Assembly (NCBI RefSeq): GCF_004341505.2
Contig: NZ_SLYP02000002.1
Location: forward strand, 1-64,000
DNA from: Sphingomonas sp. JUb134
Lineage (GTDB): Bacteria; Pseudomonadota; Alphaproteobacteria; Sphingomonadales; Sphingomonadaceae
Direction of reading: 5' to 3'
Length of the DNA: 64,000 nucleotides
The position numbers were made by a program, and so were the translations under genes. The notes under the pieces are model-generated. The model was not told the DNA's origin. It made no database searches and saw nothing but the letters and a program-made list of their open reading frames with translations. The stretch's first letter is position 1, and each line of letters opens with the position of its first letter. Positions 52,908 to 61,656 of this stretch are shown one piece after another.

Positions 52908-53399
52908 TCACGACCCGAGTGGGCTGCTCATCACCAGCACGGTCGCGCGCGCGATCGGCGCCGGCGCTACGCCGGCTCTGAAGGGGGCGACCGCCCCCCA
53001 CCGCAGCGACTTGGCGACGGGGCGATAGCTGACCGGATGGATGCCATCCCGGCTCGGTTGCGCCCGCAGCGGGATGACGGTGTCGCCGAAACGTGCCGCG
53101 ATCGACGTGACAATGGATGACGCGCGCAGGTCGTAGGGGGCAAGCCAGGCCACCTTGACGGCGGTGGTTCGCCGCCTGAGCGCAAGAAGGTTGGTTGGGA
53201 GCGCCGGACTGGCGGCATCGTTCGACCCGAGTGCGATGAGGGCGACGGTGGCGGCCGAAGCGCCCCTCACCCGCCGCTCGATCTCGGCCGAACCGGCACC
53301 CACGCGCGCATGAACCTCGCAGCGTATGCCCTGTGCTGCCAATGCCTGCGCCGTGCCGACCGCGGTGCTGTCGCCCAGGATCAGGCAGAAGGGAATCAT
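52908..53399 (-). CDS. SGNH/GDSL-type hydrolase
   Basis: 163 residues from ATG 53399. The N-terminal LILGDSTAVG carries the nucleophile Ser of SGNH hydrolases, ALIALGSNDA the third block, and SRDGIHPVSY the catalytic Asp-x-x-His. Esterase or peptidoglycan/sugar deacylase activity is possible. Its start overlaps the upstream gene by 4 bases. A short member of the family. Confidence 0.75.
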   Translation of the reverse strand: MIPFCLILGDSTAVGTAQALAAQGIRCEVHARVGAGSAEIERRVRGASAATVALIALGSNDAASPALPTNLLALRRRTTAVKVAWLAPYDLRASSIVTSIAARFGDTVIPLRAQPSRDGIHPVSYRPVAKSLRWGAVAPFRAGVAPAPIARATVLVMSSPLGS

Positions 53400-53893
53400 G
53401 GCCGACCAGCCTGATGGGCAAGCGGTTTTCGTGGAGTGGTCATGTCGCCGTAGGCAAGTAGCCCGAAGATGGCGACAGCACAGCCGGCGATGCCGAACGC
53501 TGCGCGTGCCAGCCCGATCAGCCGCGCCTTGCGACCCTTGCGAAGGTGGTTCCACCCTCGATCGAGCGAGGTACGCCAGGACAGCCAGCCATCGCCGATA
53601 TCGCTCGCGCCGAACATCGCGATGGGGATCGCGACGGCCAGCATGATATGCCGGATGTCGGCGCGGGCGATCACGATGGCGAGAAAGGTCGCGACCAGAA
53701 TGAACAGCGCGATGGCGTTGATGACGCTGTAGAGCGGGCGCAGCCGAAAGATCCGACGCGAGGGCGCAGCGAGGTAGCGCACGATCGGACGGCGGCAGGT
53801 GTCGCAGACCAGCATGTGCTGCCCCAGCGGCCAGCGGCGCATCGCCTCATGGCAATACGGGCATTCGGGCCGGGGCAGGCTGATCATATTCAT
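53396..53893 (-). CDS. Zinc-ribbon membrane protein
   Basis: 165 residues from ATG 53893. An N-terminal zinc ribbon (CPYCHEAM...LVCDTCRRPI) is followed by three or four membrane spans (VINAIALFILVATFLAIVIA; IMLAVAIPIAMFGA; AAFGIAGCAVAIFGLLAYG). Overlaps both neighbours by 4 bases. Function unknown. Confidence 0.7.
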   Translation of the reverse strand: MNMISLPRPECPYCHEAMRRWPLGQHMLVCDTCRRPIVRYLAAPSRRIFRLRPLYSVINAIALFILVATFLAIVIARADIRHIMLAVAIPIAMFGASDIGDGWLSWRTSLDRGWNHLRKGRKARLIGLARAAFGIAGCAVAIFGLLAYGDMTTPRKPLAHQAGRP

Positions 53894-55044
53894 GCGACGT
53901 GGCCGACCCTGATCGCATCGGGAAGTGCAGCCCGGATCACGTCGGCGACGTCGGGCACGCAGATCCAGTTGGAGAATCTCGGGTTCCAGATCGCCTTGCC
54001 CTTGCACAACGCGGAAAGAACCTCCCTGCCGATCTCATCGTCGCGCGCGGCCCTGAATGCGATGCGGCCATCTGGCAGTGTCCGCTCGACGATCCCGGCG
54101 CATACCTCGATAGGTGCGCCCGCCTTGACGGGAACCGCCTTGGCAGGGGGCGATACCTCCAAAACGGTGCATTCAACCGCTACCGATGTGGAGGGACTTT
54201 GCGCCGGATGAACAGTGACAGGCTCTGCCTCGACGTACGGCGGCAATTCCGGCACAGACGCGGCCTGGACGATGGGCATGTTGATCGGCCCAGACGGGTC
54301 GCCGGTATGAGACGTATCGGCGGCGTCCGTGCTGTCAGGAACGATGCCGAGGCGGGTATAGATATCGCCCTCCTGGACATGGTCGGCGATGAGCTGGTCG
54401 GCGATCTCGACCATCTGCGCGGCGGTGACGCCGGTCGAAAACATTCGTCCCAGGGGCGATGACCCGCCGAACGGCACCCAGGCTTTGTAAAGGTTGTCGC
54501 ATTTGTAGATCGGCTCGTCGCTGCCGATTTTGGAACGGTCGATCATCGCGGTGGGCGGAACGGACACGAATACGCCGACCTCCGCGAACGCCCTGTCATG
54601 CCCTTTTCGCTTCAGCCACGCCTGCAGCACCTTGCGTTGTCGTTTGGCCTGTTCGACCGGATTGGGGATGTTCTGCGGCTGACGTTGCGAGCGATACCAG
54701 ACCATCCATTCGCCATGCTCGTTCTTCGAGATCCGGCCAGAGTAGTTCTTGGATTCGAAGATCGAGGCGGTGCGCGACGCCCGCGACAGCAGGATATGAT
54801 CGAACTGCGCGAACCCGCCCTGCCCGTCCGGCAGGCGCAGATCGTGGATAAGCAGGTTGCGGTCGTTGTCAGGCCCGAATTGGTGATCGAGCATATAGGC
54901 GGTCTCGCGCTCGCCCCGCATCCCCTGGCGATGGTTCCGCACCGTCGATCGCACGCGCTCGGGGAGAGCCGCGAACTCGTCGGACGCCATCACTTCGTCG
55001 GCAAATGCGATCTCGGCCGCGCGGGTCGATTTCTTGCGGATCAT
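53890..55044 (-). CDS. NERD-domain protein
   Basis: 384 residues. A nuclease-related (NERD) domain lies at about 43-165: GMRGERETAYML, FAQFDHILLS and SIFESKNYSGRI, giving the E...D...ExK-like catalytic residues of the restriction-nuclease fold. The C-terminal part contains a Pro-rich linker and a small domain (AIWNPRFSNWICVPDVADV). It is predicted to act on nucleic acids in the cytoplasm. Its place in the operon after traI suggests a transfer-related or establishment role. Confidence 0.85.
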   Translation of the reverse strand: MIRKKSTRAAEIAFADEVMASDEFAALPERVRSTVRNHRQGMRGERETAYMLDHQFGPDNDRNLLIHDLRLPDGQGGFAQFDHILLSRASRTASIFESKNYSGRISKNEHGEWMVWYRSQRQPQNIPNPVEQAKRQRKVLQAWLKRKGHDRAFAEVGVFVSVPPTAMIDRSKIGSDEPIYKCDNLYKAWVPFGGSSPLGRMFSTGVTAAQMVEIADQLIADHVQEGDIYTRLGIVPDSTDAADTSHTGDPSGPINMPIVQAASVPELPPYVEAEPVTVHPAQSPSTSVAVECTVLEVSPPAKAVPVKAGAPIEVCAGIVERTLPDGRIAFRAARDDEIGREVLSALCKGKAIWNPRFSNWICVPDVADVIRAALPDAIRVGHVA

Positions 55045-55898
55045 CGTTTCGGCGTTCCCGGATTTGGCTGCGGCAGCGGTTGAACCGCCTGCGCCGGTAG
55101 CGGCGCGGAGGCGGGAGGCACCATTGCGGGCGGCTTGGCCGGCACCAGCCTCGCCTCGAGCCGTGGCCGTGCATCCTCGATCAGCTTGCGGAACGCATCG
55201 AGCGTCGCCAGCGTGGTGATCTTGCCGATGTCGGTCGAGGCGTAGCTTCCACCGAGCGCACCCACGCCAAGGCCGAGCAACAGCCCACCGCCCACGACGC
55301 CGATATCCTTCTTGCGCGCCGACCCGCTGGCGACCGCTTCCTGGATGCCGGTGTTCACGTCGACCAGCGTCATCAGCACCTGGCTTTCGAGTGTCTTCGA
55401 CTTGAGCCCGACCGCCCCGCCGAACACACCGCCGACCCCGCCCCCGCTCTCACGCGACTTGGCGTCGGAATAGACCACCTTCACCTCGATCAGATAATCC
55501 GCCTTGGTGACAGGCCGGGTTGTGGCAGTCCCGCCATTGATCGCGCGTTCGCGTTCGAGCGCGCTGAACGCCTCGCCGCGATCGGCGACGCGGAAGCAAT
55601 TGGATCGCGCGATCATCAGCTTGACCAGTGGCAGCGCGTCGACGCGCGCGGTCGAACCGCCGTTCTGCATCTCCGCCATGCGCATGAGCGCCTGCAGTTG
55701 CGGCGACAGGCCATCGGCCGGGTTGGCGGCCTTCTCCTCAACCAGCGCGGCAACGCCGAGCGGCACCTGGCATTGCGGCACGGCGGTCGTCTCGTCGACG
55801 CCGGTGCCGCCCTGCCCCAGCTTCTGGGCGTGGGCCATTGAAGGTGTGACGGCCGCGAGCGCGGCCGTCACGACGAGCATGCGGGTGCGATCAAGCAC
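55041..55898 (-). CDS. CsgG/HfaB-like exported protein
   Basis: 285 residues from GTG 55898, which gives a proper basic n-region before the signal (MLVVTAALAAVTPSMAHAQ); ATG 55880 is the alternative. The mature part resembles CsgG-type assembly proteins: ADYLIEVKVVYSD, a Gly-rich stretch (GGGVGGVFGGAVG), LVDVNTGIQEAVASGSARK and a Gly-rich loop. No lipobox Cys is present, unlike CsgG. A Pro-rich tail follows. Overlaps its neighbours. Confidence 0.65.
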   Translation of the reverse strand: MLDRTRMLVVTAALAAVTPSMAHAQKLGQGGTGVDETTAVPQCQVPLGVAALVEEKAANPADGLSPQLQALMRMAEMQNGGSTARVDALPLVKLMIARSNCFRVADRGEAFSALERERAINGGTATTRPVTKADYLIEVKVVYSDAKSRESGGGVGGVFGGAVGLKSKTLESQVLMTLVDVNTGIQEAVASGSARKKDIGVVGGGLLLGLGVGALGGSYASTDIGKITTLATLDAFRKLIEDARPRLEARLVPAKPPAMVPPASAPLPAQAVQPLPQPNPGTPKR

Positions 55899-56220
55899 CG
55901 GCGCCCGCCTTCTTCGCATGCGCTGCGGGATCGCAGATCCCGGCACGCTCCTCGTCCGCCGCAACTTTCTTCGCGGCTTCGTCACAGTCCTTGCAGTCGG
56001 GACAGTCCGCGCAGTCCTTGCATTTGCCGTTGTGAAGCGCGTGCGCGCGATAGCGCGCCTTCTTCGCCTCGACCTCGCGCGCGGCATCGGTGCCGGCATG
56101 ACTTCCGGCGAAGCTCGCCATCGCGAGCAGGACCGGCGCCGACGACTGCGCGCTGGCGGCCGACGGCAAGGCCACGGAGAGGGCGGCAAGCCCCAGCGCG
56201 GCGATCATCTTCAGTTTCAT
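55891..56220 (-). CDS. Exported Cys-cluster protein
   Basis: 109 residues with a signal peptide (MKLKMIAALGLAALSVALP...ASA). The mature chain holds a tight cysteine run CKDCADCPDCKDC (six... spacing CxxCxxCxxCxxC), followed by an acidic/basic helix and a further Cys. Such spacing suggests metal binding in the periplasm. It directly precedes the CsgG-like gene. I do not recognise a named family. Confidence 0.7.
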   Translation of the reverse strand: MKLKMIAALGLAALSVALPSAASAQSSAPVLLAMASFAGSHAGTDAAREVEAKKARYRAHALHNGKCKDCADCPDCKDCDEAAKKVAADEERAGICDPAAHAKKAGAGA

Positions 56221-56246
56221 CGTGTGTACTCCTTCCCTGGCCGTTT

Positions 56247-56456
56247 TCAGAAGAAACCGTTGCGTCGGCCGTCGCGACGGTCATCGTGGCGGGCGCTGCT
56301 GTCGCCCAGCGCCGAGCGCCGGACCTCCAGCTCAACCCCGTCCCCCTTGCGGCGAATGCGGACATCCTGCGGGGCGATGTTGTTGCGCTTCGCCCAGCGG
56401 TCTGCGTCGGCATCCGAGCCGAACTCGCCCATTTCCTCGAAATCCCAGTTGCTCAT
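56247..56456 (-). CDS. Small acidic/basic protein (69 aa)
   Basis: Begins MSNWDFEEMGEFGSDADADR (acidic) and ends with an Arg-rich tail (SSARHDDRRDGRRNGFF). Middle part NNIAPQDVRIRRKGDGVELE looks like a short beta unit. It lies 26 bases upstream of the Cys-cluster gene in the same direction. Unknown function. Confidence 0.55.
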   Translation of the reverse strand: MSNWDFEEMGEFGSDADADRWAKRNNIAPQDVRIRRKGDGVELEVRRSALGDSSARHDDRRDGRRNGFF

Positions 56457-56547
56457 GTCTCCTGTCCCGGTTGATCGCCGTGCCGGCGCGCGGGGGCCGG
56501 TCCTGGCGGTGCGATGCGAAATCCCCGCGCGTGGATGAAGGACAGTG

Positions 56548-57309
56548 TCACTGGATCGAGGCCGGTTTGGCGGCGATGCGCCGGACCACGAGATTGCTGT
56601 CGGCCCCCAGACGAAGATCGAGCGTGTGCCCGACCCGTCGCGTGAACAGCATCACGCCGGCAACCTCGTCGTGCAGCGTGCCCTTGCCGAAGAAGGTCCG
56701 AGAATCTGCCCATTCGCGGCCGTGGATGAAGCGGACGCGATATTGGCCGAGCGGGGCTGGCACGGTGACACGCTCGAAGGCGCGGACATAGACCGACAGC
56801 CGGTTCTTCGCCGTCGCCGGATCGAGCAGCTGGACGATGCTATTGTCTGCCGCACCCTGAATGGTCAGGTGGCTTCTGACGGTTCGCAGGTCGACGCTGG
56901 AGGAGACGGCGACCGTTCCCGATTCCGGAAAACCGGTGTTCGTCCCCACGATTGACGCGAACAGGCTGGAGGTTGCGCGCTTGATCTGGCCCTGCCCGGC
57001 CCAGGCCGCAAGGACCAGTGCGATGGCAACACCGACGCCCAGCGCCTGCCAGTAAGGGGCCGGCGTGAAGCGCGGGCGGGGCCGCCATCGACCGCGCTGA
57101 TAATCGTGGCCCCTGTTCCTGGCTTCGAACCACGACCCTTTCGATCCGCCAGATATCCAGCTCGCGCTCCCCAGCGGCACCGATTTCCTGAACCCGAAGC
57201 GGTTCAGCTCGACCCGTGCCTTGCGATCGTTCCATTGCGTCGCACCGGGATCGAGCCCCTGCCGCTTGCGGTAGCGATCGCGCATATAGTCGCGATCATC
57301 GATGCCCAT
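56548..57309 (-). CDS. DRDYM-motif membrane protein (253 aa)
   Basis: Starts at ATG 57309 with MGIDDRDYMRDRYRKRQGLD. One membrane span (YWQALGVGVAIALVLAAWAG) follows a basic cytoplasmic part; the C-terminal ~130 residues are a beta-rich periplasmic domain (VRSHLTIQGAADNSIVQLLD; FIHGREWADSRTFFGKGTL) that resembles retropepsin-like or DUF domains only vaguely. The N-terminal DRDYM motif is shared with the gene at 58017-58343. Confidence 0.6.
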   Translation of the reverse strand: MGIDDRDYMRDRYRKRQGLDPGATQWNDRKARVELNRFGFRKSVPLGSASWISGGSKGSWFEARNRGHDYQRGRWRPRPRFTPAPYWQALGVGVAIALVLAAWAGQGQIKRATSSLFASIVGTNTGFPESGTVAVSSSVDLRTVRSHLTIQGAADNSIVQLLDPATAKNRLSVYVRAFERVTVPAPLGQYRVRFIHGREWADSRTFFGKGTLHDEVAGVMLFTRRVGHTLDLRLGADSNLVVRRIAAKPASIQ

Positions 57310-58069
57310 CGACCACCTCCATCGACTGCGAGGGGAGAGCCAGGGGAAACACGTCCATTCTGGACAGCATCGCGTGATCGCGCAGCGAGGCCTCGACGGC
57401 GACAACCTCGCTCGAAGTCAGTCCAGGTTCGCGTCGTACGAACAGGATGGTCGACGCCGATCCTGCCAGCCAGCGCGCGATGGAGATCCTGGGCATCAGC
57501 CGGTCGTGGTCGGCGAAAGCGTGGGTCGCTCGTCGCACGCCGGCCAGCACGGTCATTCCCCAACGCAGGGCGTGACCGTTTCCAGAATCGTGTCCCGCCG
57601 CCTCTGCGACGGCTTCCGGCGGGAGATCCCGTATCAGATCGCGGACGGCCGAAAGGGTCGCACCAGGTTCATCGCCGGCATGCTGGATCGCGCGGAGCAG
57701 CACATAGCGCGAAGCGCAGGTGTAGCCCGAGCAAACGTCAGGATCGTCGGGAAGGAACGCTTCGATCGCGGACGAGCGTGCATAGTCGCTCGGATGGTCT
57801 GCGAAGAAGTCCCAGTTGCCGCGCGCGGGGTCGATCAGCTGGTCGCGGACCTGGTCGGCGAGTTCGGCGATCGCGTCGCCATCGCCGAATACCGCGAGCC
57901 GGCCCCCGTCACCGGCGCGGACCGCTTCAAGCGCCGCTGCCGTCAGATCCGCGGTTTCGGCGATCGTGAGGGTCGCGTGCGTCGGCTCGGGTTGGCGCCG
58001 GAAGCGAAAAGGGAAACTACCGTCCACCGGGCGTACCTTGGGTTGCGGGCGGAACGAAAATTCCACCAT
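57296..58069 (-). CDS. Hypothetical protein (257 aa)
   Basis: Soluble, helical, acidic protein without signal peptide (TIAETADLTAAALEAVRAGD; DLIRDLPPEAVAEAAGHDSG). Overlaps the genes on both sides by 14 and 53 bases, which supports translation as part of the operon. No motif recognised. Confidence 0.6.
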   Translation of the reverse strand: MVEFSFRPQPKVRPVDGSFPFRFRRQPEPTHATLTIAETADLTAAALEAVRAGDGGRLAVFGDGDAIAELADQVRDQLIDPARGNWDFFADHPSDYARSSAIEAFLPDDPDVCSGYTCASRYVLLRAIQHAGDEPGATLSAVRDLIRDLPPEAVAEAAGHDSGNGHALRWGMTVLAGVRRATHAFADHDRLMPRISIARWLAGSASTILFVRREPGLTSSEVVAVEASLRDHAMLSRMDVFPLALPSQSMEVVDGHR

Positions 58070-58343
58070 CGGTGTGGAGCGACGCGCTGACGATTCCGCA
58101 TCCGACCGCCCAGGCGAAGGTGAAAGCCGCCACCACGGCCGCCAGGAGCCCCGCCTGACGCAGCCGGCGCGTCAGGGGGACGAGCACGCGCGGCGCGGTT
58201 GACCGTGGCTCCACGGGCTTCCTGCGGGCCTGTTGGAGATGCTCGGACGCGCCCTCGATCGCGTCGCAGGGCGGCGTGTCGAGCCGCGAGGTCCGACCGA
58301 TGCGGGGAGGCCCGTGCATATAGTCGCGGTCGGCGAGGCTCAT
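58017..58343 (-). CDS. DRDYM-motif membrane protein (108 aa)
   Basis: Starts MSLADRDYMHGPPRIGRTSR, has a Pro/Arg-rich linker and one membrane span (LLAAVVAAFTFAWAVGCGIV) near the C terminus. The start motif matches that of the protein at 56548-57309, pointing to a shared N-terminal targeting or binding function. Overlaps neighbours. Confidence 0.6.
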   Translation of the reverse strand: MSLADRDYMHGPPRIGRTSRLDTPPCDAIEGASEHLQQARRKPVEPRSTAPRVLVPLTRRLRQAGLLAAVVAAFTFAWAVGCGIVSASLHTDGGIFVPPATQGTPGGR

Positions 58344-58582
58344 CGTGCTGGCTCGGACCGGACCCGGAGGGCACGCAGCGCGCGGGTGAGCGGCAGGAGT
58401 AAGACGTAGGTCAGGCCGAAAATCGCGGCCATCGCAAGCGTTTCGCCGCCCCAGTCGAGCGCATCGTCGCGCCGCGCGAGCTGGCTGCATTGCGTGAGCG
58501 TATGAGTGTCGAGGTCGCAGGCGTGCCAGTGCTTGGTGGCGATCACCTGGTCCCAGGTCGGTGGTGATGTGGTCATGCTCAT
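58340..58582 (-). CDS. Small membrane protein after traI (80 aa)
   Basis: One or two hydrophobic segments (TLAMAAIFGLTYVLLLPLTR) after a polar N-terminal part with Cys and His residues. Its ATG overlaps the traI stop by 3 bases. Unknown function. Confidence 0.6.
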   Translation of the reverse strand: MSMTTSPPTWDQVIATKHWHACDLDTHTLTQCSQLARRDDALDWGGETLAMAAIFGLTYVLLLPLTRALRALRVRSEPAR

Positions 58583-61500
58583 AGCTCCAGTCCGATGTCC
58601 TTTTCGGGGTAGGGAAGTTCAGGCCCTTTGGGCTCGACCGGGACGCTGAACCGGGAGAGGTCGAGCGAGGGATCGGTACGGATGTCGATCTTGCCGCCGG
58701 TCGAGGGGCGGGCTGTATCTGCGCTCGGCTCGCCTCCGACTTTCTCCGGTCCGCGATCGAGGTCGGGCGGCAGCGAAGGGTTGAACGTCTCGCCCGCGCC
58801 GGCTTTCGTGGCTGCGCCGGCAGCGCCGCGATCGGGGTCGATCGACAGCGCGCCGGTGGTCTCGAGCGCCGAGGTCTTGTTGCCCTCGTTGCGCTCGATC
58901 GCGGCGGTCAGCTTCTCGCGGTCGTCGGTGAACAGCTGGATGTCGTCGCGGACGCGCGTGACGGTGACGTTGAACAGCCGCTGGTTGGAGAGGTTCGATT
59001 CCCTGTGGCTCATCACCGCGATCGCGGTGTCGGTGGTGATGCCCTGCGCCGCGTGCATGTTGAGCGCGTAGGCGAGGCTGATCCGCTCCATCATCGGATC
59101 GCCCGCCTTCAGCTCGTGGAGGGTGCCGTCGCTCGCCTCCACCTTGATCCCCGACGGGTCGGCCGAGACGACGCGGGCGATATCGTTGTTGTTGAGGCCG
59201 CGGTCCTTGTCGTTCTGGGTCCAGCGGATCTTGTCGCCCTCATGCAGCTTGATCTGCTCGCGCTGGGCGAGCTGCATCGCGTCGGTCTTGTCGACCGGCG
59301 ATATCTTCTGCGGATCGAAGGTCCGTACCCGGTTGCCGATCTGGACCTGAACGCGCCCCTTCGCGTCGACGCCGAGCACGTCATAGGTGCCGGGGCTGAG
59401 GCCGAGCTCGCGCATGGCATGGCGCAGGTCGATCACCTGGCCGGGCTTATAGGTATGCGCGTAGCGGAGTTCCTCGCGCGTGACGTTGACCTTGTCGAGG
59501 ACCGGGGTGACGACGCCGTCCCCTTTCAACGTGCCCTCCGCGGCGAGGCCGTCCTGGATGCGCACGTTGAGCTCTGCGCGCGCGACGCGGCCCGACGAGA
59601 ACATCGCGGTGGTCTCGCGCTGTTCGGGGGTTAGGCCCAGCCAGTGTTCGGCCGCGGCCTTCACATGCTCGGGGTTGGCGGTGACCTTGTCGCCGAGCAT
59701 CGCCATCGCCTCGCGCACCTCGCCGCGGTTGGTCAGCGCGGCGACGGTGCGCAGCTGCTCGGTGCGCTGGCGCAGATTCTCGTCCATCCGCGCCAGCGTG
59801 ATCCCGCCGGCCTGCGCGAGCGCGAACGCCTTGCCGGCGTCGACCGCGGTGATCTGCTGGCGATCGCCGATCATCAGGAAGCGATCGACGCCGAGCGCAT
59901 TGGCGATGCCGACCAGGTGCTTCATCTGCTCCGAGCCGACCATCGAGGCTTCGTCGAGGATGAGCGTGGTGCCGGCGAGCGCGTCTCGCGCGCCGTCATA
60001 GCCCGCGCCCTTCCCAGCGAGCGCGTGGCGGGCATAGCTGTGGACGAACGAGGACACGGTGCGGCTCTCGATGCCGGCTTCGGCGCCGAGACGATCGGCG
60101 GTCGCCTTCATGAGCGCGAGACCGACCACCTTGCCGCCTTCCTGCTCGACATTGCGCGCGACGCTCGCCAGCATGGTCGACTTGCCGGCGCCCGAGACGC
60201 CCTGGACCGCGACGATGCGATCGGCGGAAGTGAGCGCCATCGTCGCGGCCGCCATCTGCCCTGCATTGAGTTCCTTGTCGCCCGATGCGGCGTTGATCCG
60301 CTCGATAACGGTGTCGGCGGAGACGATCACCCGCCCCTCCCCCTTGCCGCGCTCGATCTCTGCAAGGATGCCGCGCTCCGTCGCGAGCGCCTCGGGCGTC
60401 GTGACATGGGTGACGACGCTGTCGATCCGGTCATCCTTGCCCGGAATCAGCTTCTCGTTGCGGATGAGCTCGGAGACGCGCGCGTCGACATGCGCGGCGG
60501 TGACACCCTTCAGCCCGAGGTCGAGCGCGGTCCTGGTGATGTCCGGCACCGCGAACGCGGCTTCGCGTTGGGCATGGATGCGGATCGCGGAGGCGACGGC
60601 GTGCTGGGCGCGCAGATCCACCGGCGCGATGCGCAGCCGGTCGAGGCCGCTGGCGACGAGCGGATCGGCGGGTCGGAATAACTCGCCCAGGCTTTCGCGG
60701 AGATTGGCCAGGACGTCACCGAGGCGCTCCATCGGTCGTGGCTGGGCATCGAGGCCGCTGGCGCCAGCACGCTCGCGCGCGGCATCGACCAGCGCCTTGC
60801 CGTCGAACCCGAGCGCGGCCGCCCGGTCGCGCCACTCCTGACGCAGGGCATCGCGATCCTCGACGTTCAGCTTGGCGTCGCGGGTATTGTTGGTCACCTT
60901 GCGCAACGCCTCGGCGGAGGTGACACCGAGTTCGCCGGCTTTCGCCAGGATATCGGCGCGCCGCTGGCTGAAGGTGTCGATCACCTGCTTGGGCACGCCG
61001 GCGATCTCGAACTGGCCGTGCTTGCCGGTGACGCTGGTCTCGTAGCCGATCTTCGCCAGCTCGGCGCGAAACTGCGCGTGGTAGGCCGCGCCGATGGTCG
61101 TGTTGTTCTTCCACAGCTGCTGGTTGTGGAGCGCCTGCCATGCCCCGTTCGCCATCTTGGTCATGTTGGCGATCAGGACATGGATGTGGCCCTGTGGATC
61201 GAGCGCGCGACTCGTGTCGTGCTGGAACAGCGCATAGACGAGGTTGCCGGTTCGCACCGCATCCCCTGACCTGGACTGATCGTAGGTGCGGCCTTCGGCG
61301 AAGGTCTTCTCGACCCATCCCATCGTCGCCTTTACGGCGTTCATATGCGCGGTGAGGACACGGGTGTCGCCAGCGACATAGGCCATTACGCTGGCGGACT
61401 TCGGCATCGAGAAGGTCAGGTCGACACCGAGCCTGCGACCCTCGACCTGCCCGACCTTTTCGCCATCGGGCATCTCGCCGTTGAGGATCTTCTCGAAGTC

Positions 61501-61653
61501 TTCCTTGGTCACCTCGCCCTTGAGGCCAAGGTCGGCCGCGCCCACCCCGCCCCAGGCGGTCGCCTCGGACGAATGCTCGGCGGTGTAGTAATCGTCCTTG
61601 GCGAAATACTGCGCCGCGCCGGAGGCGGACTTGACGGAAGCGATCGACAGCAT
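58579..61653 (-). CDS. traI: MobF relaxase-helicase TraI
   Basis: 1,024 residues. N-terminal TrwC-type relaxase: nicking tyrosines Tyr22/Tyr23 in AKDDYYTAEH and metal-binding His145, His156 and His158 (LFQHDTSR; DPQGHIHVLIAN). C-terminal superfamily 1 helicase: Walker A GVSGAGKST (485-493), Walker B ILDEAS (565-570), GDRQQ and a C-terminal VTVTRVRDDIQLF motif. It nicks the transfer origin, stays bound to the 5' end and unwinds the strand. A Pro/Glu-rich tail follows. It lies 3 bases after traD. Confidence 0.97.
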   Translation of the reverse strand: MLSIASVKSASGAAQYFAKDDYYTAEHSSEATAWGGVGAADLGLKGEVTKEDFEKILNGEMPDGEKVGQVEGRRLGVDLTFSMPKSASVMAYVAGDTRVLTAHMNAVKATMGWVEKTFAEGRTYDQSRSGDAVRTGNLVYALFQHDTSRALDPQGHIHVLIANMTKMANGAWQALHNQQLWKNNTTIGAAYHAQFRAELAKIGYETSVTGKHGQFEIAGVPKQVIDTFSQRRADILAKAGELGVTSAEALRKVTNNTRDAKLNVEDRDALRQEWRDRAAALGFDGKALVDAARERAGASGLDAQPRPMERLGDVLANLRESLGELFRPADPLVASGLDRLRIAPVDLRAQHAVASAIRIHAQREAAFAVPDITRTALDLGLKGVTAAHVDARVSELIRNEKLIPGKDDRIDSVVTHVTTPEALATERGILAEIERGKGEGRVIVSADTVIERINAASGDKELNAGQMAAATMALTSADRIVAVQGVSGAGKSTMLASVARNVEQEGGKVVGLALMKATADRLGAEAGIESRTVSSFVHSYARHALAGKGAGYDGARDALAGTTLILDEASMVGSEQMKHLVGIANALGVDRFLMIGDRQQITAVDAGKAFALAQAGGITLARMDENLRQRTEQLRTVAALTNRGEVREAMAMLGDKVTANPEHVKAAAEHWLGLTPEQRETTAMFSSGRVARAELNVRIQDGLAAEGTLKGDGVVTPVLDKVNVTREELRYAHTYKPGQVIDLRHAMRELGLSPGTYDVLGVDAKGRVQVQIGNRVRTFDPQKISPVDKTDAMQLAQREQIKLHEGDKIRWTQNDKDRGLNNNDIARVVSADPSGIKVEASDGTLHELKAGDPMMERISLAYALNMHAAQGITTDTAIAVMSHRESNLSNQRLFNVTVTRVRDDIQLFTDDREKLTAAIERNEGNKTSALETTGALSIDPDRGAAGAATKAGAGETFNPSLPPDLDRGPEKVGGEPSADTARPSTGGKIDIRTDPSLDLSRFSVPVEPKGPELPYPEKDIGLEL

Positions 61654-61656
61654 CGG

